64,000 nt of DNA, taken from contig JAIBEZ010000089.1 in assembly GCA_019459485.1 (NCBI GenBank), forward strand, positions 1 through 64,000, in the 5' to 3' direction. The notes under the pieces are model-generated. The model saw nothing but the letters and a program-made list of their open reading frames with translations, had not been told where the DNA came from and did no database searches. This stretch comes from Prolixibacteraceae bacterium. Lineage in GTDB: Bacteria > Bacteroidota > Bacteroidia > Bacteroidales > Prolixibacteraceae. Of this stretch, positions 9,595 to 16,760 are shown in pieces (positions within the stretch are counted from its first letter, which is position 1; every line of letters starts with the position of its first letter). Both the position numbers and the translations under genes were made by a program.

Positions 9595-11046
9595 TTATTT
9601 TTCCGCCGTCACTTTTTCAGCAATCAAATCCATTCCTTTTTCGAAGTTGCGTTTCCCTTTCTGAGCATTGCTGTGACTTACCGGTCCGGCAATACAGCCA
9701 CCTTCGCAGGCCATCACTTCGATAAATTGTGCGGAGGCTTTTCCCTTAGAGAAGGCTTTCAGCAGATTAATTGATTTTTTATTCAGTCCGTCAATAGACA
9801 GGGCTTTAATGTCAATTTTCAAATCCTGTTGTTTGATGGCGGCAATCACACCTCCTGAAAGTGCAAAACCACGTGCTTCACCGGCAATGTTTTCCATCAC
9901 CAATTCTTCACAATCAGCTGGGGTAATGTCCATCGCTTCAAAAATGGCATCCAGTTCCGAAAGACTCAGCACGTAATCCACAAATTCGTTGTCGATGCCT
10001 TCTTTTCGCTTGGCAACACATGGTCCGATAAAAACCGTTTTTGCTTCCGGATACTTCATTTTTGTGGTTGCCGCTGAATAATGCATCGGCGAACCAGTGT
10101 CGGAAACATAAGGTTTCAGGCCCTCAATGTGTTTGCGCGTAAGTTCAACGTACGACGGGCAGCAGGAAGTTGTCATAAATGGAGCGCCTTCGCTCAATCG
10201 GTGCGCCAGTTCTTTGGCTTCGTATTTGGTGGTCATTTCGGCACCGCGGGCTACTTCAACCACTTTTGTAAAACCAATATTTTCAATCGCTTTCAGCACT
10301 TTGGCAGGATGAACATCGTATTGGCCAAACAAAGCCGGAGCTACCAGGGCGATCACTTCCTCTTTTTGCTTTAGGCTTTTCAAAACGTCGATAAGGTTCG
10401 ACACTTCATATATAGATCCAAACGGACATGCATTCTGGCAACGTCCGCAGTATATACATTTGCTTTCGTCAATTTGCTCAATGCCGTGTTCGTTTTTCGA
10501 AATGGCATTTACCGGGCAAACTTCTTCGCAGGGAATCGGCACATAAACAATGGCATGATAGGGGCAGGCTTCCTTGCAAAGTCCGCAGTTAACGCATTTA
10601 TCAGATTTTATTTCGGCTGCTCCGGAAGAGTTGAAACGAATGGCATTTTTCGGGCAGTTCATGATACAGGGACTTGCAACGCAGCCACGGCATATATTGG
10701 TAACAATGTAATTCACTTTTACACACGAGGTGCAGGCCTCGTCAACCACAGTCAGTACCTTTTTTGAAGGCGATTTCCGGTCAATGGCCATCCTGGCAAA
10801 TTCCGACAAAGGGGTAAGTTCGTCCTGTTCATCTTCAATTCCAAGTCCCAGTATTGGCATCAGCTTGTACCTCACCACCGCACGTTCCTTGTAAATGCAG
10901 CAACGTCTCTGGGCGCTTATTTCGCGTGGCGACATTTCCAAAGGAATACGGTCAATTCCTTCAATTAATCGTCCTTCATTAAAAAGCCGGACGACTTTTC
11001 GAACCAGTTGCCGGCGGATGATCATGGTATTATTTAAATATGCCAT
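9595..11046 (-). CDS. [FeFe] hydrogenase, group B-like
   Basis: 483 residues, cytoplasmic. It would interconvert protons and H2, probably with ferredoxin. The N-terminal half carries a Cys-rich segment (105-131) and ferredoxin-type clusters (CVNCGLCKEACP at 151-162, CIYCGRCQNACP at 197-208). The H-cluster domain has the three motifs in variant form: L1 TSCCPSY (293-299), L2 GPCVAKRKE (341-349) and L3 EVMACEGGCIAG (443-454). Tyr after TSCCPS and GPC in place of MPC are what I associate with group B enzymes of anaerobic Bacteroidota and Clostridia rather than group A. No HydE, HydF or HydG maturase gene is in the window. A good -7 box with a -33 element lies upstream. Group assignment is by motif only. 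Confidence 0.88.
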   Translation of the reverse strand: MAYLNNTMIIRRQLVRKVVRLFNEGRLIEGIDRIPLEMSPREISAQRRCCIYKERAVVRYKLMPILGLGIEDEQDELTPLSEFARMAIDRKSPSKKVLTVVDEACTSCVKVNYIVTNICRGCVASPCIMNCPKNAIRFNSSGAAEIKSDKCVNCGLCKEACPYHAIVYVPIPCEEVCPVNAISKNEHGIEQIDESKCIYCGRCQNACPFGSIYEVSNLIDVLKSLKQKEEVIALVAPALFGQYDVHPAKVLKAIENIGFTKVVEVARGAEMTTKYEAKELAHRLSEGAPFMTTSCCPSYVELTRKHIEGLKPYVSDTGSPMHYSAATTKMKYPEAKTVFIGPCVAKRKEGIDNEFVDYVLSLSELDAIFEAMDITPADCEELVMENIAGEARGFALSGGVIAAIKQQDLKIDIKALSIDGLNKKSINLLKAFSKGKASAQFIEVMACEGGCIAGPVSHSNAQKGKRNFEKGMDLIAEKVTAEK

Positions 11047-11067
11047 TCGTGTTTTTTAGTACGCAGG

Positions 11068-11098
11068 CAAAGATAGACAGGGATTTTAAGTTAACAGA
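11068..11098 (-). promoter_or_regulatory. promoter of the [FeFe] hydrogenase gene
   Basis: Read on the minus strand: TCTG (11098-11095), exactly 19 bases, then TATCTTTG (11075-11068). This is the Bacteroidota TTTG-N19-TANNTTTG layout with one mismatch in the -33 box. The ATG is at 11046, giving a leader of roughly 15-20 nt. Confidence 0.65.
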
Positions 11099-11309
11099 AT
11101 GCTTAACCTAGATTTCAGGAAAACTTAATTTTCAGTTGAATTTTACTTTACCTTGCCTGTCAATTATTTTGAAAAGCTCCCTGATCTTAAAAGTATCGGC
11201 CAACTTGCTGATTACTTGTTTTATTTATGTTGAACATTTTGAAAGGTTATTGGTTTCCTGTTGAATAATGAGTGAGTACTTTTTTTGAAATTCAACAACA
11301 ATCTAAACT

Positions 11310-12218
11310 ATGGCATTCAAAATTCCTTTGATTTCGTGGTTCGATAAAAATACTGTGAAGCATCTGCGATTGCCGTTTTCATTTTTCCTGATGCCCGTCT
11401 TTTTGTTTGCGCTCAGTCAATCGGGCGAAATAAACTGGATAAACACAATCCTTGCATTTCTGATTTTACATTTTTTGGTTTTTCCGTCGAGCAATGGTTA
11501 CAACAGTTATCAGGATCGGGACGAAGGCAGCATTGGCGGGCTAAAACATCCGCCAAAAGTAACTGCCAACCTTTATTATGCCACGCTGCTATTTGATATT
11601 GTTGCACTTTTGTCCGGATTGTTCATCTCGGTTTACTTTTCGTTGATGGTGTTGTTGTTCGTAATCATGTCGCGGGCATACAGTTACCGTAAAATCAGGC
11701 TAAAAAAATATCCGTTCATCGGATTTCTAACGGTGTTCGTATTTCAGGGAGCCTTTGTTTATCTGATGGCATCGGCTGCGATAAACGGTATTGACTGGCC
11801 TTTTCTTTTTTCTGAAAACTCAATCATTTGCATGGTTGTTTCCAGCTTATTCATTGGCAGTATTTATCCATTGACACAAATTTACCAGCACCAGGCCGAC
11901 AAAAACGACGGAGTAATTTCCATCAGTTATAAATTGGGATACACCGGTACTTTTTTGTTTTCCGGTTTCCTTTTTTCTGTGGCAGTCCTTTTACTTTTCT
12001 ATTATTTCAGCCTGAAGCAACAAACAACCGCTCTGCTAATTTTTCTGGGTATGATGATCCCGGTTGTTTACCGGCTTTCCATTTGGTTTGCAAAAGTTCG
12101 GAAGGACAACGTCAATGCTGATTTTGACAATGCAATGGCTATGAATACGTTGACCTCCGCAACGATGAACCTTTATTTCTTACTATTAATTGTCAATCGC
12201 TATGGAAACTGGTTCTAA
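11310..12218 (+). CDS. UbiA-family membrane prenyltransferase
   Basis: 302 residues with about eight or nine hydrophobic helices. The two Asp-rich UbiA motifs are present: NSYQDRDEG (65-73) and QADKNDG (195-201), which bind the prenyl diphosphate through magnesium. Family members transfer a prenyl chain to an aromatic or glycerol acceptor in the inner membrane. It is the first gene of a five-gene operon, overlapping the type III polyketide synthase by 17 bp. I infer that it prenylates the aromatic ring made by that synthase rather than acting in menaquinone synthesis, since no men genes are nearby. Both prenyl donor and acceptor are unproven. Confidence 0.82.
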   Translation: MAFKIPLISWFDKNTVKHLRLPFSFFLMPVFLFALSQSGEINWINTILAFLILHFLVFPSSNGYNSYQDRDEGSIGGLKHPPKVTANLYYATLLFDIVALLSGLFISVYFSLMVLLFVIMSRAYSYRKIRLKKYPFIGFLTVFVFQGAFVYLMASAAINGIDWPFLFSENSIICMVVSSLFIGSIYPLTQIYQHQADKNDGVISISYKLGYTGTFLFSGFLFSVAVLLLFYYFSLKQQTTALLIFLGMMIPVVYRLSIWFAKVRKDNVNADFDNAMAMNTLTSATMNLYFLLLIVNRYGNWF

Positions 12219-13323
12219 AGCAAGCAGGATAATTTCTATCGGGACTGCTGTTCCTGAATATTTAACCGAACAGGATACGATTCTCAATTTCATGCACGAT
12301 GAATATCAGGATACAACTGCTTCCCGGAAGTTAAACGTGTTGTTTCATCAGAGTGCAATCAATTGCCGGTATTCTGCAATACCCGATTTTGCTAATAACG
12401 GTGAACGTGAGCTTTTTCCGCTGAACCACGAGCTGCCGATGGTTGCCGAACGGATCGATGTCTATAAGCAACAGGCTTTGCCATTGGCAGTTGAAGCCGT
12501 CCGGAATGCTCTCGAAAACATTCAAAGTTCTGTTGCTGAATTCGGAATTACACACCTGATTACGGTTACCTGTACCGGTATTTTTGCGCCGGGGCTCGAT
12601 GCTGAATTGGTTCAGGAATTGGATTTGCCTTCGGATATATTTAGAACTTCGCTTAATTTTTTGGGTTGCAACGCCGCTTTTCCGGCATTGAGAATTGCAG
12701 ATAGTATTGTGAAATCGCAGAATGATGCCCGTGTGATGATTGTTTGTGTAGAGCTTTGCACCTTGCATTTTCAACCAAAAAACAACAGCGATAATTTGCT
12801 CTCGAATACAATTTTCGGCGACGGCGCTGCTGCGGTAATCATGGTTTCCGAATCTTCGGCTGAAGAACAAAATCTAAAAGGATTTTCGCTGACTGGTTTT
12901 TACCCGTTACTTCTGAAAAGAGGGAAAGAATTGATGGGTTGGAACATTACTTCAGTAAATTTTGAAATGATTCTGGCTGCCGGCGTTCCTGAATTTCTGG
13001 GTGAAGAACTGGAAACATTGATGGCTGGCGTAGCCGAAAAGCTGAACCTGACTGTTGATACGATTCATCACTGGGCAGTACATCCGGGCGGTAAGAAAAT
13101 CCTGGATACCGTTCAGCGCGGTTTACAACTGAAAAACGATGAACTGAAACATTCTTATGAAATACTGCGGAATTATGGAAATATGTCGTCGCCCACCATT
13201 TTGTTTGTACTGAATGCGATTTTTAACAGCAATCCGGGGAACGGCGAAACATTGTTTGCGCTGGGTTTTGGCCCCGGAATCAGTATTGAAACAGCTTCAA
13301 TGACCTGTCATGGTTTCGTTTAA
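12202..13323 (+). CDS. type III polyketide synthase (chalcone synthase-like)
   Basis: 373 residues. A homodimeric ketosynthase that condenses malonyl-CoA onto an acyl-CoA starter and cyclises it, typically to alkylresorcinols, alkylpyrones or similar aromatics. The Cys-His-Asn triad is visible: Cys156 in NFLGCNAAF, His294 in WAVHPGGKK, Asn327 in NYGNMSSP. The thiolase-fold landmarks FGDGAAAVI and GFGPGI are also present. The ATG at 12202 is chosen; an upstream TTG would add four residues. Overlaps of 17 bp with the prenyltransferase and 14 bp with the methyltransferase indicate translational coupling. The context resembles srsABC of Streptomyces griseus (synthase, methyltransferase, flavin hydroxylase), which makes methylated phenolic lipids and their quinones. 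Confidence 0.9.
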   Translation: METGSKASRIISIGTAVPEYLTEQDTILNFMHDEYQDTTASRKLNVLFHQSAINCRYSAIPDFANNGERELFPLNHELPMVAERIDVYKQQALPLAVEAVRNALENIQSSVAEFGITHLITVTCTGIFAPGLDAELVQELDLPSDIFRTSLNFLGCNAAFPALRIADSIVKSQNDARVMIVCVELCTLHFQPKNNSDNLLSNTIFGDGAAAVIMVSESSAEEQNLKGFSLTGFYPLLLKRGKELMGWNITSVNFEMILAAGVPEFLGEELETLMAGVAEKLNLTVDTIHHWAVHPGGKKILDTVQRGLQLKNDELKHSYEILRNYGNMSSPTILFVLNAIFNSNPGNGETLFALGFGPGISIETASMTCHGFV

Positions 13324-14029
13324 AAACCGTTCCAGTCAGCCTGAAATGATGGACGATCCGGATATTCCCATTCAATTGCTTCACAAAAACCTGGGCGAAT
13401 TGGATATTCTGAACCGCTATCTTGGCGGTCACTCCATTTCAATTTCAGGAATAAAACAGTTGATGACCGATCGCAGGAAAGTTTATCACATTGTGGATTT
13501 GGGCTGTGGCAGCGGCGATGTGCTGAAATACATTGCAAGCTGGGCCCGATCGAATAAGTTTCAGGTCAAACTTACCGGAATTGACAGAAATCCGATAGCC
13601 ATTCAATACCTGGATATAAATTGTTCTGATTATCCTGAAATTTCCGGAATAGCAAGCGATTACAAAGATTTTCTGAAGACAAATCCGACCATTGACATCG
13701 TTCATTGCTCGCTTTTTTGCCATCATTTGAATGACGGTGAACTGCTTGAACTTTTCAGCTTATTGAAAATCTCAACTCGGGATGGTTTTGTAATCAACGA
13801 TTTGCAGCGAAGTTCGGTTGCCTATTACAGTGTCTGGTTTTTAACGAGATTGCTGCGCGGATCAACTTTGTCGCAGCACGACGGACCTGTTTCAGTTCTC
13901 CGTGCTTTTACCCGACATGAATTGACAATACTGCTTCAAACTGTTGGTTTAAAAGAAATATCCATAGAATGGCGATGGGCTTTCAGGTATTTGTTGATTG
14001 CAAAAACTGCACAATATGGTACAAATTGA
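13310..14029 (+). CDS. class I SAM-dependent methyltransferase, polyketide operon
   Basis: 239 residues. Rossmann-fold methyltransferase with motif I VDLGCGSGDV (62-71) and an acidic end of strand 2 (LTGIDRNP). The post-strand-4 segment is IVHCSLFCHHL. It starts inside the end of the polyketide synthase and overlaps the monooxygenase by 14 bp. In the operon it most likely O- or C-methylates the phenolic ring. Homologues in similar clusters are annotated only as methyltransferase-domain proteins, so regiochemistry cannot be given. Confidence 0.82.
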   Translation: MVSFKNRSSQPEMMDDPDIPIQLLHKNLGELDILNRYLGGHSISISGIKQLMTDRRKVYHIVDLGCGSGDVLKYIASWARSNKFQVKLTGIDRNPIAIQYLDINCSDYPEISGIASDYKDFLKTNPTIDIVHCSLFCHHLNDGELLELFSLLKISTRDGFVINDLQRSSVAYYSVWFLTRLLRGSTLSQHDGPVSVLRAFTRHELTILLQTVGLKEISIEWRWAFRYLLIAKTAQYGTN

Positions 14030-15599
14030 TTCTACCATCGATGTTCTGATTTCCGGTGCCGGACCAGTAGGTTTGATGATGGCTTGTCAGCTTGCTTTGC
14101 ACAACATTTCTTTTCGGATCATCGATAAAAAAACTTCGCCTGTCATGTATTCCGGAGCTTTGATCGTTCATGCCCGAACCCTTGAAATTCTCGGCCAAAT
14201 GGGTATTGCCCAAAAAGCAATTGAGGCAGGCATTGTTGCACAAACAATAAATATTCGTTTCAATCAGCCTAAAAATTACACGCTTGATATCAGCGATTTG
14301 GGTATTGGTTTAACCCGTTTTCCTTTCCTTTTGATGATAGAACAGTGGCAAACTGAAAACCTGCTGACAGGATTTCTGAATGATCATGGAAGATTTGTTG
14401 AAAATAATACAACACTTGTAAATTTTACTCCTGAAAAAGAGTTGGTTACTTCGGAAATACAAAAGCCGGACGGAACGATTGAAATTGTAAAATCGAAGTT
14501 CTTGATTGGCGCTGACGGAAACAACAGCCTTGTACGGACAAAACTGAATATCCCTTTTCCGGGAAAAACGCACCTTGCCCGACTTTTTATTACCGATTGT
14601 GAAGCCCAATTGCCTTTTCGTACCAACGAAATTTTCTTTTCATTTACAACTACCCATACAGCAGGATTTTTTCCTTTGCCCGAAAATCGCCGGCGTGTGG
14701 ATGGCCTGATCCCAGTAATTCAACAGAAAGAACAGGTTGGATTTGACGATGTCAGCAATTTCTTTGACAGTGATGTTCATTCCGGAATACAACTTCGGAA
14801 TCCGCAATGGTTTTCCGTGTTTCGGTCGCATTCGCGCTGCGCCCATACTTACAGGCAAAACCGCTGCTTTTTGGTGGGCGATGCGGCCCATGTTCATAGT
14901 CCGGTTGGGGCGCAGGGCATGAATACCGGCCTTCAGGATGCACACAATCTGGCCTGGAAAATGGCACTATACATCAGCGGGAAAGCACCGGAAAACATTT
15001 TGGAAAGCTATCAGGAAGAACGCCGGCCATTGGCGCAAACCATTATTAAATCTACCGATTTTGCGTATTCATTTATGACTGCCAATTCAATGCTGGTAAG
15101 GTTTCTGCGGTTGAAACTTGTTCCGGTGCTTTTGCCGTTTTTTTTGCGAAAGTTTAAAAACAGTACCCGACTTCGCAACCGGATTTTTACTTCCATTTCA
15201 GGAATCGGCATAAAATACAACCAAAATTTGACACTCGGTTCATTGGAAAAATTTCCGGCTCATGCTCCAAAAACCGGAGAGCGGCTGCCTCAGCTAGAAT
15301 ATGAAATGGGCGGCAAAACCTGCTCTATTTACGACGGTTTGGATTCTAAAACCTTTCATCTTTTTGTCTTTGGAAAACAAATTTTGGCTGAACCGTTTCG
15401 GTTGGTTTTGGATAAATTCAGCGAAATTATTTCAGTAAAATACATTCCACACGAGCCTGAAACTCAGCATCTGTTTAAAAGCTTTGGGCTTGGAAATGAG
15501 GGATGTTACCTTGTTCGTCCTGATTTATACATTGCATGGCGCAGCCGGGAGTTAAATGCAGCAAGCGTTGGCAATTATCTGCAAAAAATTACAATATGA
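14016..15599 (+). CDS. FAD-dependent aromatic monooxygenase
   Basis: 527 residues, PheA/TfdB/UbiH-type flavoprotein hydroxylase. FAD dinucleotide motif GAGPVG (14-19), DG motif LIGADGNNSLVR (about 165-176), and GD motif FLVGDAAHVHSPVGAQGMN (about 288-306) followed by NTGLQDAHNLAWK. A thioredoxin-like C-terminal extension (last ~150 residues) is typical of phenol hydroxylase relatives. It uses NAD(P)H and O2 to hydroxylate a phenol ring. In this operon it would convert an alkylresorcinol-like product to a hydroquinone or quinone, as SrsC does in Streptomyces. The ATG at 14016 is preferred over a TTG 18 bp upstream. Its stop overlaps the next start as ATGA. An O2-dependent enzyme is notable beside a hydrogenase gene. 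Confidence 0.87.
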   Translation: MVQIDSTIDVLISGAGPVGLMMACQLALHNISFRIIDKKTSPVMYSGALIVHARTLEILGQMGIAQKAIEAGIVAQTINIRFNQPKNYTLDISDLGIGLTRFPFLLMIEQWQTENLLTGFLNDHGRFVENNTTLVNFTPEKELVTSEIQKPDGTIEIVKSKFLIGADGNNSLVRTKLNIPFPGKTHLARLFITDCEAQLPFRTNEIFFSFTTTHTAGFFPLPENRRRVDGLIPVIQQKEQVGFDDVSNFFDSDVHSGIQLRNPQWFSVFRSHSRCAHTYRQNRCFLVGDAAHVHSPVGAQGMNTGLQDAHNLAWKMALYISGKAPENILESYQEERRPLAQTIIKSTDFAYSFMTANSMLVRFLRLKLVPVLLPFFLRKFKNSTRLRNRIFTSISGIGIKYNQNLTLGSLEKFPAHAPKTGERLPQLEYEMGGKTCSIYDGLDSKTFHLFVFGKQILAEPFRLVLDKFSEIISVKYIPHEPETQHLFKSFGLGNEGCYLVRPDLYIAWRSRELNAASVGNYLQKITI

Positions 15600-16390
15600 A
15601 AATCCGGGGGTTCGAATTTGAAGATCAAACATGGTTCCCTGAGATGTTCCGGGATTGGATGACCGGTTATCTCCGGTTTTTGTTCGTTATTTTTAGGCTT
15701 TACCAACCGGTTTTGCCATTGTTAAAAGAGGCACTTGTAAAATCAAATACCAATAAAATACTCGATTTATGCTCCGGAAGTGGTGGCACAATGGAAAGCA
15801 TTTACGAAAATTTGAAACTTACTTTTGATGCGAATGTTCAAATATTTTTATCCGATTTGTATCCAAATATGCTAATTTATAGATATTTAGAAACTAAAAC
15901 AGAAAAAGGTATTTCCTTTATCAGCAAACCAGTTGATGCGATTAATGTGCCTTCCGAAGCAAACGGTTTTAGAACCATCTTTTCAGGTTTTCATCATTTC
16001 GACCATGAAACTGCTAAAAAGGTTTTACAAAACGCGGTTGATGCCAGGCAGGGAATTGGAATTTTCGATGGCGGCAACAAAAGCGTCTGGATGGTTCTGG
16101 TTATTATCATCATTCATCCACTTCTGTTATTTTTGTGTACTCCGTTTTTCAGGCCATTCAGTATTTCGAGGTTGCTTTTCACTTACCTGGTTCCGGTCAT
16201 CCCTTTTTGTACCGTTTGGGACGGTGTTTTTTCCATCGTCCGGCTATACCAGCCCAAAGAATTGTTGCAGATGGCGCATGAAGTTGAACGTGAAAATTAT
16301 ACCTGGATTTCAGGAAAGGTGAGAAATAAATTTGGAATGAGCATTGCTTTTCTGATCGGTTATCCGGGCATTGTTCTTCTCAAAGATTAA
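15596..16390 (+). CDS. methyltransferase-like protein with hydrophobic C-terminal half
   Basis: 264 residues. Motif I is KILDLCSGSGGT (54-65) and a strand-2 acid lies in LSDLYPN, so the N-terminal half is a SAM-binding Rossmann fold. The C-terminal half holds two strongly hydrophobic stretches, about 160-182 (MVLVIIIIHPLLLFLC) and about 188-212 (LLFTYLVPVIPFC), unusual for a soluble methyltransferase and suggesting membrane association. It is last in the operon with an ATGA overlap. It could methylate the lipid product at the membrane; an alternative is a non-catalytic partner. The start is set at the overlapping ATG, because an upstream in-frame start lies deep inside the monooxygenase. Confidence 0.72.
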   Translation: MKIRGFEFEDQTWFPEMFRDWMTGYLRFLFVIFRLYQPVLPLLKEALVKSNTNKILDLCSGSGGTMESIYENLKLTFDANVQIFLSDLYPNMLIYRYLETKTEKGISFISKPVDAINVPSEANGFRTIFSGFHHFDHETAKKVLQNAVDARQGIGIFDGGNKSVWMVLVIIIIHPLLLFLCTPFFRPFSISRLLFTYLVPVIPFCTVWDGVFSIVRLYQPKELLQMAHEVERENYTWISGKVRNKFGMSIAFLIGYPGIVLLKD

Positions 16391-16448
16391 GTCGGAATTA
16401 TATAAATATTTATAAGAATTGTGTAAGAAGTTTTGCTATAAACCCATC

Positions 16449-16456
16449 TATCTTTG
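16449..16456 (+). promoter_or_regulatory. -7 box of the csbD-like gene
   Basis: TATCTTTG matches TANNTTTG, 32 bp upstream of the ATG. A 14-bp perfect AT palindrome, TATAAATATTTATA (16401-16414), lies about 35 bp further upstream between the methyltransferase stop and this box. Confidence 0.55.
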
Positions 16457-16487
16457 ATTGATATATTATTCACCAAAAATTCAAGTT

Positions 16488-16673
16488 ATGAATACTACTG
16501 TAGTAAAAGGAAACTGGAATGAGCTCAAAGGAAAGCTCAAACAGAAATTTGCAGACTTGACAGACGATGATCTGATGTATGCAGAAGGAAAAGAAGATCA
16601 AATGTTGGCAAATCTTCAAGTCAAACATGTCAAATCAAAAGACGAAGTGCGTAAGATGATTTCGGAGCTTTAG
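16488..16673 (+). CDS. CsbD family stress-response protein
   Basis: 61 residues, all hydrophilic and helical, with the CsbD family core: VKGNWNELKGKLKQKFADLT near the N terminus and a middle block DDDLMYAEGKEDQML. CsbD-like proteins are abundant in stress and stationary phase in many bacteria (SigmaB-controlled in Bacillus), but their molecular role is unknown. It has its own -7 box upstream and a strong intrinsic terminator 20 bp downstream, so it is a single-gene transcription unit. The ATG at 16488 gives the family's usual length. Confidence 0.85.
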   Translation: MNTTVVKGNWNELKGKLKQKFADLTDDDLMYAEGKEDQMLANLQVKHVKSKDEVRKMISEL

Positions 16674-16693
16674 TTTTCTATAAGTTTAGTTTA

Positions 16694-16735
16694 AAGCATC
16701 GTTCAGTAATTTTATTATTGAACGATGCTTTTTTT
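16694..16735 (+). terminator. intrinsic terminator after csbD
   Basis: A perfect 12-bp stem, AAGCATCGTTCA / TGAACGATGCTT, with a 13-nt AT-rich loop and a run of seven T. It also separates the gene from the converging protease gene. Confidence 0.9.
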
Positions 16736-16760
16736 GCTTTCAGAGCTTTGTTCAGGAGTT

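Noticed and set aside
12331-12870. 179-codon frame antisense to the polyketide synthase
   Set aside because: The plus-strand gene shows an intact catalytic triad and operon overlaps; the antisense frame has no domain or promoter.
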